A stretch of DNA of 48,217 nucleotides from Rhizobium sp. Q54 (GCA_945904955.1 CAMDPO010000016.1:1-48217); one strand, 5' to 3'. Counted from the first letter of the stretch, positions 36,007-44,282 are shown. The notes: a model not told the origin generated them from the sequence alone. Program-made: numbers and translations.

Positions 36007-36017
36007 GGAACTGCTCC

Positions 36018-36566
36018 CTACTCGTTGCCGCGCACGCGCTGGCGCTTGAGGAACTCGGCGGCGTGGAATGCATCGACCTCTTCGACGCACGCGCCGAACG
36101 TCACACTGAGCGGCACCGAGGTGCCCCAGCGGCGGCCGTCGGCCATGAGCGCGACCGCATATACGGTTTGCGTCTTGGCCATGCGAATGCGGCTCGAGAC
36201 CTCTGCCTTGCCGGCGCGCACACCCATGATGTAGTCGGCGACGGTGGCCTCGGGATTCTCGGGGGCGAATACCAGAATGCGTTTGACGTGGTCGTCCTCG
36301 GTCATCTTGGTGGCGACCCGGAGCGTCACCGGTACCGAGAATCCGGACTCGGCGATGATGGGCAACTCCATCATTAGGTCGCCGAAGTGGTAGTCACCCG
36401 GCCCGACGTTCTGATCGAGGATGTCGACGACGCGTCTCGGAAACGCCATCGGACCGTCGGCCAGCGCCTGCTGCGGGGCCGCCGTGATCATACCCACGAC
36501 ACCCATTCCGGCGCCTACCAGGAAGGTGCGGCGGTTAGGCGTGCGGAAGCGATTTTCAGCCTGCAT
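36018..36566 (-). CDS. soxY: SoxY-like carrier protein with altered C-terminal arm
   Basis: 182 residues. Twin-arginine signal NRRTFLVGAGMGVVGMI. The SoxY Ig-like domain is recognisable (ELPIIAESGFSVPVTLRV, VKRILVFAPENPEATVADY, EVSSRIRMAKTQTVYAVALMADGRRW). Canonical SoxY ends in GGCGG, whose Cys carries the substrate. Here the matching place reads VTFGACVEEV (Cys160, the only Cys), followed by 22 extra residues ending RGNE. Whether Cys160 can still load sulfur is open. It starts at 36566 with GAGGTG upstream. A terminator for the hydroxylase genes lies upstream, so soxY probably has its own promoter. Confidence 0.87.
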   Translation of the reverse strand: MQAENRFRTPNRRTFLVGAGMGVVGMITAAPQQALADGPMAFPRRVVDILDQNVGPGDYHFGDLMMELPIIAESGFSVPVTLRVATKMTEDDHVKRILVFAPENPEATVADYIMGVRAGKAEVSSRIRMAKTQTVYAVALMADGRRWGTSVPLSVTFGACVEEVDAFHAAEFLKRQRVRGNE

Positions 36567-36672
36567 GGAACACCTCAGGACTCGAGATCACTTGAGGGGA
36601 ATCTATCTTCGTGCGGCCAAATTGCAATGCCGCCTGTGTGTAAATCGGGTGAGCAGGGCAGAAGCAGGCGTC

Positions 36673-36714
36673 AAAAAGCAGTGACGGCCGGGGTGGTTTC
36701 CCACCCCGGCCGTC
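36673..36714 (-). terminator. Terminator after the molybdenum hydroxylase operon
   Basis: A perfect 14-bp stem (GACGGCCGGGGTGG 36683-36696, complement 36701-36714) with a 4-base loop; on the minus strand it runs into TTTTT (36677-36673). A second hairpin, CTGACCC-CGAA-GGGTCAG (36724-36741), lies between it and the stop codon. Confidence 0.85.
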
Positions 36715-36754
36715 CGGTAGTCCCTGACCCCGAAGGGTCAGCCTGTTCGTAAGC

Positions 36755-38968
36755 TTACGTCCAGGACAGGTTGGCCTGGTTGATAATGACGTCACGGACG
36801 CGCTTGCCCGTGGCGGCGAAGATCGCATTGCCCAGAGACGGCGCGGTCGGCGGGCACGCGGGCTCGCCCATGCCGCCCCACTTGTCTCCGCCCGCGAGGG
36901 CGAAGTGGACGTCGACGACCGGCATCTGATTGATCTTCAGGAGCGGGTAGGTGTCGAAGTTGCCTTCGACCACTGCGCCCTTGTCGATCGTCAGTTCGCG
37001 GTAGATGGCGTCCGTCAGGCCGTAAACGACGCCCGACTGCATCTGGTGGGCGGCGATTGCCGGGGTCACCAGGTTGCCGCAGTCGACGACCACGTCGTAC
37101 TTCTCGACAGTCAGCTGGCCACGGCGAGAGACCGAGACCTTCGCGCACATCGCGATGATCGAGCCGAACGACTCGCCGATGGCGACGCCCATGCCTTCGC
37201 CCTTCGGCAGATCGGTGCGATAGCCCGACTTCTGCTTCAGGGTCTTCAGCACGAGCTGCCAGTCCGGCAGGTCCTTCGTCAGCTCAAGGCGATAGTCGAG
37301 CGGGTTCTTGCCCGCCGCCAGCGCAACCTCATCCATGAACTGCTCCATGTGCCACAGGTTGTGCTCGTAACCCGGGGCGCGATAGGCCTGGATGTTCTGG
37401 TTGGTGTTGCGGATGTGGCCTTCGATGAGGGTGTTCGCGATCTTGTAGCGGTGATCGCGGATGCCGTTCATGGTGCCGCTGTCGAGGCCGTTGGCGACCG
37501 AAGTCGGGTTCGCCTGAGCCGCCGACGAGTGGCCGGCAAAGCGGCCGTAGAACGCGATCGGCATGCCGCTCGCGTCGAGGCCCATCTTGAGGTGAGACAT
37601 CGCGGCCGGACGGCCACGTGCCTGACGCTCGTTCTCTTCACGCGTCCACAGCATCTTCACCGGACGATTGCCAACCTGGCGGGCGATTTCGGCCGCCTGG
37701 CGGACTTCGTGGTTACGGCTGCGGAGACCGAAGCCACCACCGAGGAAGGTGGTGTGCGAGTACACGTCGACCGGCTGCTTGCCGAGGTGCTCGGCAACAA
37801 CCGCCAGCGCGCCCGGCGGGTTCTGGAAGCCGCCCCAAACATCGACGCGATCAGCGGTGATCGAGACGGTGCAGGACATCGGCTCCATGCAGGTGTGGCT
37901 GTTGTAGCCCGTGAAGTACGTGCCTTCGACGGTCTTCACCGCGGTCTTCATGGCGGCGATGGCGTCGCCGTCATTGCGGCCAACGGCGCCCGGAAGCTTC
38001 ACGGCTTCCGCGAGACGGGCCTTGTACTCACGGCTGTTGAGCGCGACGTCCGGACCCAGATCCCACACGACGGGCAGCAGGTTGAGCGCGGTCAGAGCGC
38101 GATAGTACGTGTCGGCAACAACCGCCACGCCTTCGTCGATGCGGGTGGCGTACGGCTGCTCACCGACCGGCTTCAGGGCGTAGGCGCCGATGATGCCGGG
38201 ACGACCCTTGATGGCGTTGAAGTCGAAGGACGTCAGCTTGCCACCGCGAACCGGAACGACCTTCACTGCGGCATAGACCATGCCGGGCAGCTTGACGTCG
38301 AAGCCGAACGTGGCAGTGCCGTTGACCTTCAGCGGGGTGTCGAGACGAGCGAGCGTCGTGCCGAGCAGAGAGAACTGGCCCGACTGCTTGATCGCCGGCT
38401 CCTGCGCGAGCTGGACCTGCGAAGCGCGGGTCGCGAACTCGGCGTAGGTGCCACGGCGGTTGCCCGCCGTCAGAACGCTGTCCTTGGCCACGACTTGGTC
38501 GCGCGGAACGGACCAAGCAACGGCTGCTGCTTCACGCAGGCGCTCACGAGCGGAGGCGCCGGCCTGCTGCAGGAACACGCGGCTGTTACGAACGGCGCCT
38601 GAGCCGCCCGTCGACATGCGCTGGTACAGGTTGTTGTTGCGGACGTGACGGTTCGAGTCGGCGTATTCGACCTTCACCATCTTCCAGTCAACATGCAGCT
38701 CTTCGGCGACCAGCATGGGCATGGCGGTGAAAACGCCCTGGCCCATTTCAGACTGGCCGACGCGAATGGTCGTGGTGCCATCCGGGTCAACGACGATCCA
38801 GGCATTGATTTCCTGGCCGTCCTTGTCGGTCGGACGTTCCCACGGGTTCGGAGCCATACCGGCGGCGGCGTGAGCCGGGCCAGACATGGCGATACCGATC
38901 ATCAGACCACCGCCGGCCGCAGCCGTGGTGACAATGAAGCTACGGCGAGTGATTTCGAGATGCGTCAT
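36755..38968 (-). CDS. Molybdopterin-binding large subunit of a periplasmic xanthine-oxidase-family hydroxylase
   Basis: 737 residues. Twin-arginine signal ITRRSFIVTTAAAGGG. Xanthine-oxidase-family molybdenum domains of the isoquinoline 1-oxidoreductase/aldehyde-oxidoreductase branch: VGQSEMGQGVFTAMPMLVAEEL, GGFGLRSRNHEVRQAA, QAYRAPGYEHNLWHMEQFMDEVA, and near the end GGMGEPACPP, which carries the catalytic glutamate. It hydroxylates N-heterocycles or aldehydes using water. The [2Fe-2S] subunit is encoded just upstream and has no signal, so it is probably exported as a passenger. The substrate is unknown. GGAGGAAAT precedes the ATG. Confidence 0.9.
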   Translation of the reverse strand: MTHLEITRRSFIVTTAAAGGGLMIGIAMSGPAHAAAGMAPNPWERPTDKDGQEINAWIVVDPDGTTTIRVGQSEMGQGVFTAMPMLVAEELHVDWKMVKVEYADSNRHVRNNNLYQRMSTGGSGAVRNSRVFLQQAGASARERLREAAAVAWSVPRDQVVAKDSVLTAGNRRGTYAEFATRASQVQLAQEPAIKQSGQFSLLGTTLARLDTPLKVNGTATFGFDVKLPGMVYAAVKVVPVRGGKLTSFDFNAIKGRPGIIGAYALKPVGEQPYATRIDEGVAVVADTYYRALTALNLLPVVWDLGPDVALNSREYKARLAEAVKLPGAVGRNDGDAIAAMKTAVKTVEGTYFTGYNSHTCMEPMSCTVSITADRVDVWGGFQNPPGALAVVAEHLGKQPVDVYSHTTFLGGGFGLRSRNHEVRQAAEIARQVGNRPVKMLWTREENERQARGRPAAMSHLKMGLDASGMPIAFYGRFAGHSSAAQANPTSVANGLDSGTMNGIRDHRYKIANTLIEGHIRNTNQNIQAYRAPGYEHNLWHMEQFMDEVALAAGKNPLDYRLELTKDLPDWQLVLKTLKQKSGYRTDLPKGEGMGVAIGESFGSIIAMCAKVSVSRRGQLTVEKYDVVVDCGNLVTPAIAAHQMQSGVVYGLTDAIYRELTIDKGAVVEGNFDTYPLLKINQMPVVDVHFALAGGDKWGGMGEPACPPTAPSLGNAIFAATGKRVRDVIINQANLSWT

Positions 38969-38985
38969 GGATTTCCTCCCTCGCC

Positions 38986-39453
38986 TTAGCGTGCGCCGCC
39001 GGCAATGGCCGCAGCGCGATGAATCGCGGCGCGGATGCCTTGGTACGTGCCGCAACGGCACAGGTTCAGTTCCATCTCGGCGTCGATGTCGCCATCGGTC
39101 GGACGGGGACGCTTCGCGAGCAGCGCTGCAGCGGCCATGATCTGGCCGGACTGGCAGTAGCCGCACTGCGGAACGTCAAGTTCGGTCCAAGCAACCTGGA
39201 CCGGATGGGTCGAATTCGGCGACAGGCCTTCGATGGTGGTGACCGCCTTGCCAACCGCGGCCGCAGCCTGGGTTGCGCAAGAACGAGCAACCTGGCCGTC
39301 GATGTGCACGGTGCACGCGCCGCAGCGAGCGATGCCGCAGCCGTACTTGGTGCCAACGAGGCCCATATTGTCGCGGAGGACCCAGAGCAACGGCGTCTCT
39401 GGTTCAACATCCACCGTATAATTTCTGCCGTTGACGGAAAGCGTCAGTGCCAT
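38986..39453 (-). CDS. [2Fe-2S]-binding small subunit of the molybdenum hydroxylase
   Basis: 155 residues. N-terminal plant-type ferredoxin domain with [18 protein letters not shown] and VARSC; C-terminal four-helix [2Fe-2S] domain with [10 protein letters not shown] and NLCRCGTYQ. It passes electrons from the molybdenum site, here presumably to the triheme cytochrome c encoded upstream. It starts 17 bases before the large-subunit gene on the same transcript. A perfect 11-bp palindrome lies 52 bases before the start codon. Confidence 0.93.
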   Translation of the reverse strand: MALTLSVNGRNYTVDVEPETPLLWVLRDNMGLVGTKYGCGIARCGACTVHIDGQVARSCATQAAAAVGKAVTTIEGLSPNSTHPVQVAWTELDVPQCGYCQSGQIMAAAALLAKRPRPTDGDIDAEMELNLCRCGTYQGIRAAIHRAAAIAGGAR

Positions 39454-39504
39454 GGTGAGCTACCTCCCTCAAGATACATGCGGGGTGTGTTCGTCACGGA
39501 ATGC

Positions 39505-39528
39505 CTCTGCAATACAGGTATTGCAGAG
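39505..39528. promoter_or_regulatory. Perfect 11-bp palindrome upstream of the molybdenum hydroxylase
   Basis: CTCTGCAATAC-AG-GTATTGCAGAG, 52 bases before the small-subunit ATG. Perfect symmetry and the ATAC-x2-GTAT centre suggest a dimeric regulator site, such as GntR or TetR types; an mRNA leader stem is the alternative. No regulator gene is adjacent. Confidence 0.5.
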
Positions 39529-39842
39529 AACTCCCGCAGCCGTGCGAAAGCACGCTCCGCCGTGCCATCCCGTATAAGGCCGAGGGGGTCCAAAAACAAC
39601 AGAAAACGGTCGATCTGTGCGTGGAATTCCGCGCGTTTCGGACGATCCAAGCCCCGCCGCAACGCCGGCCAAATCCGTAACAAAGATGCGGATTCACGCA
39701 GCACCCCGGCAACCCCGGCCAGGGCTACCCCCTATCTTACATATGGAAATATCGACGGTGCTCGAACGGGCGCGCCGGCCATCAACAAACGGTGGGGGTG
39801 CCCCCCTGGGGGACGGCCTTGCTTGGCGCGAAGGCTGCGCTC

Positions 39843-39877
39843 AAAACGGCGACGCCGCCACCCGGGTGGGTGACGGC
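39843..39877 (-). terminator. Possible terminator after the triheme cytochrome c gene
   Basis: On the minus strand GCCGTCACCC-ACCC-GGGTGGCGGC forms a 10-bp stem with one G-U pair (39854-39877), then GTCGCCGTTTTG. The T tract is short and displaced. Confidence 0.5.
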
Positions 39878-39939
39878 GCCAAACCGAACTGTTTCGCCCC
39901 GGACGCGCCGTTGGCGCGCCTCCGGCACGGCGGGTGCCG

Positions 39940-41232
39940 CTAGTGGGCCGCCGGAGCCCGCACCGAAGCGATGTCGCCCTTAAGATCGGGCCACGGATCC
40001 CGCGTGGTTAACTGGGAGCGCATAAACAGCAGGATCGCCTCGAGATCCTCGTCGCGGATCTGCAACGGCGGCATCGAGCGGTCGCGCGAGCCCGGCGGCG
40101 GCCGGATGCCCTCGACGATGATGCGGATGACGTTGCGTGCGTCCGGCATGTTCACGGTGGTCGTCATGCCGAGCGGCAACGGCTGGCCGTTGATCTTGTG
40201 ACAGTTGGCGCACACGCGGCTGAACTCGGTGGCGCCCTTCGCCAGGGTCGCATCGGTGGGCTTGGGCGGCGCGTCCGGATTCCACTCGCGCGCCCGCGCG
40301 AATGCCGTGACCTCATCGACCTTGGCCTGGGTGACGGGCGGCTGGAAGGTCGCGAGGTACTCGGCCATGGCGAAGACGTCGTCTTCGTTCTGATCATAGA
40401 GGTGACGGATCACGGGCGTCATCGGGCCGGCGGTGATGCCGTGCTGCTTGTCCCAGCCGTCGAACAGGTAGTTTACCAGTGCGTTGGCGCTCCACGGGAT
40501 CGGCGCCAGCGACTGGGTGTTGATCGGCGGCACGTACCAGCCCTCGGCCTCACCGCCGCCGAACTTGGCGGCGCCGCCCTTCTGTGCGCCGATCAAGTTG
40601 AGCGGCGTGTGGCAGGCGCCGCAATGACCAAGGCCCTCCACGAGGTAGGCACCGCGGTTCCAGTCTTCATCCTTTGCAGGATCGGGCACGTAGGGGCCCT
40701 TCTTGAGGAACAACAGGTTCCAGCCGGCGATGCCGAGGCGGATGTTGAAGGGGAACGGCAGCTTCGTCTCAGGCGGCTGGTAATTCACCGCGCGGACGCC
40801 CGTCATGAAGTGCGCGTAGATGGCGGCGATGTCCGCGTCCGTCGTCAGCGTGAAGTGGTTGTACGGGAACGCCGGGTAGAGGTATTGGCCGTCGCGGTCG
40901 ATGCCCTCGCGCATGGCGCGGGTGAAGGCCTCGAGCGACCAGCCGCCGATGCCGGTGGCGACGTGGGGCGTGATATTGGTCGAGTAGATCGTGCCGAACG
41001 GCGTCGGCAACGCCAAGCCGCCGGCGAACGGCTCGCCACCCGGACGGGTGTGGCAGACCTCGCAGTCGCCCATGCCGGTCATCAGCTTGCCGTGCTCGAG
41101 CACGTCGCGGCTGAAGGTGGAAGCGGCAGGTGCGGCGGCCAATGCCGGCATCGCGTCGTAGCGCATGGCCCATGCCATGGCGCCGACCAACACGACCAAG
41201 CCGAGCACCACGATTCCCAGTAGAACGCGCAT
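39940..41232 (-). CDS. Membrane-anchored triheme cytochrome c
   Basis: 430 residues. An N-terminal hydrophobic segment (MRVLLGIVVLGLVVLVGAMAWAM) is a signal or anchor. Three CxxCH motifs: CEVCH (57-61), CGACH (204-208) and CANCH (341-345). The layout and motifs such as TRPGGEPFAGGLALPTPFGTIYSTNITP and GAYLVEGLGHCGACHTP match the cytochrome subunit of periplasmic alcohol, gluconate and aldehyde dehydrogenases. Upstream of a hydroxylase with no other acceptor, it is the likely electron exit to the quinone pool or oxidases. It starts at the ATG at 41232. Confidence 0.9.
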   Translation of the reverse strand: MRVLLGIVVLGLVVLVGAMAWAMRYDAMPALAAAPAASTFSRDVLEHGKLMTGMGDCEVCHTRPGGEPFAGGLALPTPFGTIYSTNITPHVATGIGGWSLEAFTRAMREGIDRDGQYLYPAFPYNHFTLTTDADIAAIYAHFMTGVRAVNYQPPETKLPFPFNIRLGIAGWNLLFLKKGPYVPDPAKDEDWNRGAYLVEGLGHCGACHTPLNLIGAQKGGAAKFGGGEAEGWYVPPINTQSLAPIPWSANALVNYLFDGWDKQHGITAGPMTPVIRHLYDQNEDDVFAMAEYLATFQPPVTQAKVDEVTAFARAREWNPDAPPKPTDATLAKGATEFSRVCANCHKINGQPLPLGMTTTVNMPDARNVIRIIVEGIRPPPGSRDRSMPPLQIRDEDLEAILLFMRSQLTTRDPWPDLKGDIASVRAPAAH

Positions 41233-41448
41233 ACCTGGAGATCTCCCGTCTGGATGGACCGCGCCGCGATCGGCGACGCGAAATTCAAAGCCGGCGGCGT
41301 GCTGGAAGAGCGCGCGGCCGGGCGGGCACCATAATATGGCCGTATTGGCCGCGCCAGCCGAACTGTACGGGTTGGCGCGAGGCAAGCAGCCGCATTGCGC
41401 GGCGGGCAGGAGTGGAAGCGGCGCTCGGTAGTGCGAGCGCCGTCGACG

Positions 41449-41712
41449 CTAGAGGGACGAGCGCAGCCGTCCCATGGCGCCGAGAACTTGGTAGTGGCTG
41501 AGCAGCACGGCGCTGCGGCCGCTGACGACTCCGCCGGCCGCCTGGAAGAGCTGGTCCTCGACACCGAGCAGATCGAGCAGCTTGGCATCGCCCGCCTCGA
41601 AACGGTCGTCGAACGAGAGGCGGCCGTCCTCGGCCGACTTGAGCGCGTCCTCGAGCGACGGCATGCGTGCCAGCGCGACCTCGTGCGCGTTGAAGGAGAG
41701 CCTCAGTGCCGC
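41449..41712 (-). pseudogene. C-terminal fragment of a TolC-family outer-membrane factor
   Basis: About 87 codons reading RLSFNAHEVALARMPSLEDAL, then FEAGDAKLLDLLGVEDQLFQA and LLSHYQVLGAMGRLRSSL. This is the pattern of the last long helices of TolC-type efflux or type I secretion proteins (YxxGxxxLLDLLDAExxLFxA...YQLLAAMGRL). The preceding frame (to 41862) is not TolC-like, and no signal peptide or other TolC part is present, so it is a truncated relic. A plus-strand frame at 41703-41866 ending LLRSNLIDRAAAPVTSWLDRI may be another fragment. Confidence 0.5.
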
Positions 41713-41895
41713 CCGGGTGCGCGTCAACCTGACCGACCCGACCGTCGCCCAGATGGCGACCGATCTCCGCGGCCCGGAAATCGGTGTGCCGTTCCATCGC
41801 CTCTTGCGCTCGAACCTGATCGACCGCGCCGCGGCGCCAGTCACGAGCTGGCTCGACCGCATCTAAGCGCTTTCAAGCGCTCTCCCCGGCAAATA

Positions 41896-42011
41896 GGCAA
41901 TTCCTACCGCAACCACCGGCAACTTTTGCCGCAGCGTGGCGATTCCTGCCGGGCCGATCGCACTAGGCAAGTGTGATCTACCGCACAATTCCTGCCGAGT
42001 CAGGAATTGCC
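41896..42011 (+). promoter_or_regulatory. Array of repeated enhancer-like sites upstream of flagellin
   Basis: Five related copies of GGCAATTCCTGCCGCA: 41896-41911, 41918-41933 (GGCAACTTTTGCCGCA), 41938-41953, 41984-41999, and an inverted copy at 42000-42011. The last two form AATTCCTG-N6-CAGGAATT. The same motif occurs upstream of flgI (46501). Position and the sigma-54 promoter downstream point to an NtrC-type activator; FlbD is the usual one in this group. Confidence 0.65.
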
Positions 42012-42015
42012 TACC

Positions 42016-42032
42016 TGGCACGCCGGTTGCTT
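42016..42032 (+). promoter_or_regulatory. Sigma-54 promoter of flagellin
   Basis: TGGCACGCCGGTTGCTT: GG at 42017 and GC at 42029 with exact GG-N10-GC spacing, matching the TGGCAC-N5-TTGCW consensus. Transcription would start near 42042, leaving a leader of about 65 bases. Confidence 0.87.
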
Positions 42033-42106
42033 CCCAAGCCTAGCGCAAAAGCGCGGCCCTGCAGAAAGCGTGGGTGTTAACCACGAGATGAGTGGGGGAA
42101 ACCAAA

Positions 42107-42922
42107 ATGGGTATGTCCGTTAATACGAACCCGGGCGCGATGGTCGCGCTGCAGAGCCTGCTCGGGACGAACTCCGCGCTGGAGCGCACGCAGCTCCGCA
42201 TCACGACCGGCCTCAAGGTCGGTGGCCCCAAGGACGACGCCGCGACCTTCGCCATCGCGCAGAACATGCGCGGCGACATCGCGGGGATGGCCGCGGTGAA
42301 GACGAACCTCGCGCTCGGTCAGTCGATCGTCAACGTCGCAATCGACGCCGGCAAGGCCATCGCCGACCTGCTGGTCGAAATGAAGGCCAAGGCCGTACAG
42401 GCGAGCCAGGAAGGTCTCGACACCGACTCCTACACTGCGCTGAACTCTGAGTTCACGTCGCTCCGCAACCAGATCCAGTCGATCGTCGCTTCCGCCGACT
42501 TCAACGGCAAGAACCTGATCGAGTCGGGTGCCTCCGATCACAACGTCCTGTCGACCGTCGATGGCAGCACGATCACCGTCGCCAAGCAGTCGATCGACGC
42601 CACCACCCTCGGCATCCTGACCATCACGCTCACCAATGCGACGGTCGCCGGCACGGCGCTGAACGCCGTCAGCCAGGCGATCATCGAGGTCTCCAACGCC
42701 CTCGCTTCGCTCGGTTCTTCCGGCAAGCGCATCGACATTCAGGCGGAGTTCACCGGCAAGCTCATGGACATCCTGAAGCAGGGTGTCGGCAACCTCGTCG
42801 ACGCCGACCTCGCTCAGGAAAGCGCGAGCTTGCAGGCTCTGCAGATCAAGCAACAGCTCGGCGTGCAAGCACTCGCGATCGCCAATGCCGGTCCGCAGAG
42901 CGTTCTGGCGCTATTCCAATAG
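42107..42922 (+). CDS. fljK: Flagellin
   Basis: 271 residues, the filament subunit, exported by the flagellar type III system. The N-terminal helix region (SVNTNPGAMVALQSLLGTNSALERTQLRITTGLKV, then DDAATFAIAQNMR) and the C-terminal helix ending SVLALFQ are the conserved D0/D1 parts. The central domain is short (about residues 140-190), as in Caulobacter-type flagellins. The ATG at 42107 (MGMSVN) follows GTGGGGG; an ATG 6 bases on is equally possible. flbT and flaF follow on the same strand. The symbol is by analogy with Caulobacter. Confidence 0.92.
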   Translation: MGMSVNTNPGAMVALQSLLGTNSALERTQLRITTGLKVGGPKDDAATFAIAQNMRGDIAGMAAVKTNLALGQSIVNVAIDAGKAIADLLVEMKAKAVQASQEGLDTDSYTALNSEFTSLRNQIQSIVASADFNGKNLIESGASDHNVLSTVDGSTITVAKQSIDATTLGILTITLTNATVAGTALNAVSQAIIEVSNALASLGSSGKRIDIQAEFTGKLMDILKQGVGNLVDADLAQESASLQALQIKQQLGVQALAIANAGPQSVLALFQ

Positions 42923-42989
42923 GAGAACGTGAAGGCTAGCATCGATTATTGGCAGTAGGCCGCGTCGTCGCGAAGAATTCGGGACACCC

Positions 42990-43415
42990 ATGGCACTCAA
43001 GATCACGCTGAAACCAGGTGAGAAGTTCGTCATCAACGGCGCCGTCGTCGTCAACGCCGACCGCCGGACGAGTCTTCTGATCCAGAACAAGGTCGCCATC
43101 CTTCGGGAGAAGGACGTAATGCTCCCGTCGGAAGCGAACACTCCGGTCAAGCGAATCTACTTTGACGTCATGATGATGTACCTCGACGACACCGCCCATG
43201 ACCAATACATGCCTGCTTTCACGCAACGGATGACGGAGTTCATGGAAGCAATCACCAATCGCGAGGCGCTGCAGAAATGCGTGAGTGTCGCCGAGGACGT
43301 GAATGCGCGGCGTTATTACAACGCTCTCATGACCTGCAAGAAGCTGCTGCCGTTCGAGAAGGAAAGGCTTGAATATGTCGCTCCACGAGCATCCCTCAGC
43401 GCTGCCAGTAGATGA
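42990..43415 (+). CDS. flbT: FlbT, flagellin mRNA regulator
   Basis: 141 residues. KITLKPGEKFVINGAVVVNADRRTSLLIQNKVAILREKDVM and YFDVMMMYLDD match FlbT, which in Caulobacter binds the flagellin mRNA leader and promotes its decay when filament assembly is blocked. The flagellin leader here (about 42042-42106) is a plausible target. It starts 67 bases after flagellin and overlaps flaF by 41 bases. Confidence 0.93.
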   Translation: MALKITLKPGEKFVINGAVVVNADRRTSLLIQNKVAILREKDVMLPSEANTPVKRIYFDVMMMYLDDTAHDQYMPAFTQRMTEFMEAITNREALQKCVSVAEDVNARRYYNALMTCKKLLPFEKERLEYVAPRASLSAASR

Positions 43416-43719
43416 GCATCCGCGGCGGACGGAGCACCGTCTGTTCTCGGAGATCACGCGCGGCCTGATGTCGGCGGGCGCGTCGGGCGCTGGTTCGCCC
43501 GACCTGCACTACGCCGTCGAGCGCAACTGCTTGTTGTGGGACACCCTGCGTCGTGACCTGGAGTCCGAGGCCAACTGGTTGGCGCCCGAGCTCAAGGCCA
43601 AGCTGATCTCGCTCGCCCTGTGGGTCGAGCGGCATTCGGCCGAGGTGGTGACGGGTGAGGCCGAAGTCGGCCCGCTCATCGCCGTCAACCGCACGATCAT
43701 GGAAGGTCTCTCGACCTGA
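43375..43719 (+). CDS. flaF: FlaF, flagellin synthesis regulator
   Basis: 114 residues. The conserved part is PRRTEHRLFSEITRGLMSAG, then AVERNCLLWDTLRRDLESEANWLAPELKAKLISLALWVERHS, typical FlaF. In Caulobacter FlaF acts opposite to FlbT and is needed for flagellin production or secretion. I use the ATG at 43375 inside the flbT end; a TTG 6 bases earlier is possible. Overlap with flbT suggests balanced synthesis of the pair. Confidence 0.92.
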   Translation: MSLHEHPSALPVDEHPRRTEHRLFSEITRGLMSAGASGAGSPDLHYAVERNCLLWDTLRRDLESEANWLAPELKAKLISLALWVERHSAEVVTGEAEVGPLIAVNRTIMEGLST

Positions 43720-43785
43720 GTTTGGTACGCCCAGCGTAGTCCCGCGGACGGGAATTTTTCAGAGCAATAGGCTAGGCAGACTCCC

Positions 43786-44166
43786 ATGGTGAACGGAATC
43801 AACGCTCCCACAACGGTGTTCGTCGCACCGGCGAAGTCGACCCCGAACGCGCAGGCGATGAGTCTCGCCGGCGCTGTTCCGGTCGTGCCGCCGGGGCAAG
43901 CATCCAACGCAAGGCCGGTACAATCCGCGCCTGCGGCCGATTCGGAGAAGTACGTACCCGACGAACGCGCCGAGGCGCCGGCGACCCCGCCGGCGCATGT
44001 GACGCGCCTCTCTATCGGTCGCGATGACGCCGCGGACCGCTACGTCTACCGCGGCCTCGACGGCGCCACGAAAGAAGTGCGCCAGCAATGGCCGCGCGAA
44101 GAAGATCTGAAGCGCATGGCCAAGATGCGCGAGATGTCGGGCAAGATCGTCGACGAGATCCTCTAG
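43786..44166 (+). CDS. FlaG-like flagellar protein
   Basis: 126 residues. The first 70 are A/P/S-rich and disordered. The C-terminal 55 (HVTRLSIGRDDAADRYVYRGLDGATKEVRQQWPREEDLKRMAKMREMSGKIVDEI) follow the FlaG pattern of a beta hairpin with D-x-x-T-x-EV-x-x-Q-x-P-x-E-x-L and a closing helix. FlaG influences filament length in some bacteria. It is the last gene of the flagellin unit, 66 bases after flaF. Confidence 0.7.
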   Translation: MVNGINAPTTVFVAPAKSTPNAQAMSLAGAVPVVPPGQASNARPVQSAPAADSEKYVPDERAEAPATPPAHVTRLSIGRDDAADRYVYRGLDGATKEVRQQWPREEDLKRMAKMREMSGKIVDEIL

Positions 44167-44240
44167 GACTCGTCGAGCGATCTGCTGCGCGCCTTGACGG
44201 CGAGCCTCCTCGCTCGCCCTCTGTTCGGTATCCGCGGACT

Positions 44241-44260
44241 ACACGCGTACGTGCGCGTGT
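44241..44260. terminator. Hairpin between convergent flagellar genes
   Basis: ACACGCG-TACGTG-CGCGTGT, a 7-bp stem between the FlaG-like and FlgN-like genes. No T tract on either strand, so it is weak evidence for a bidirectional terminator. Confidence 0.3.
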
Positions 44261-44282
44261 GGCCGCAAGCATCAAACAGAGT

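Larger units (their letters stand above)
39454..39939. other. Intergenic region between triheme cytochrome and hydroxylase genes
   Basis: 486 bases with no gene supported. AT content is higher than in the coding flanks, notably 39585-39620 and 39725-39760. It contains the palindrome at 39505-39528 and a terminator-like hairpin at 39843-39877. A promoter for the hydroxylase genes is expected here. Confidence 0.5.
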
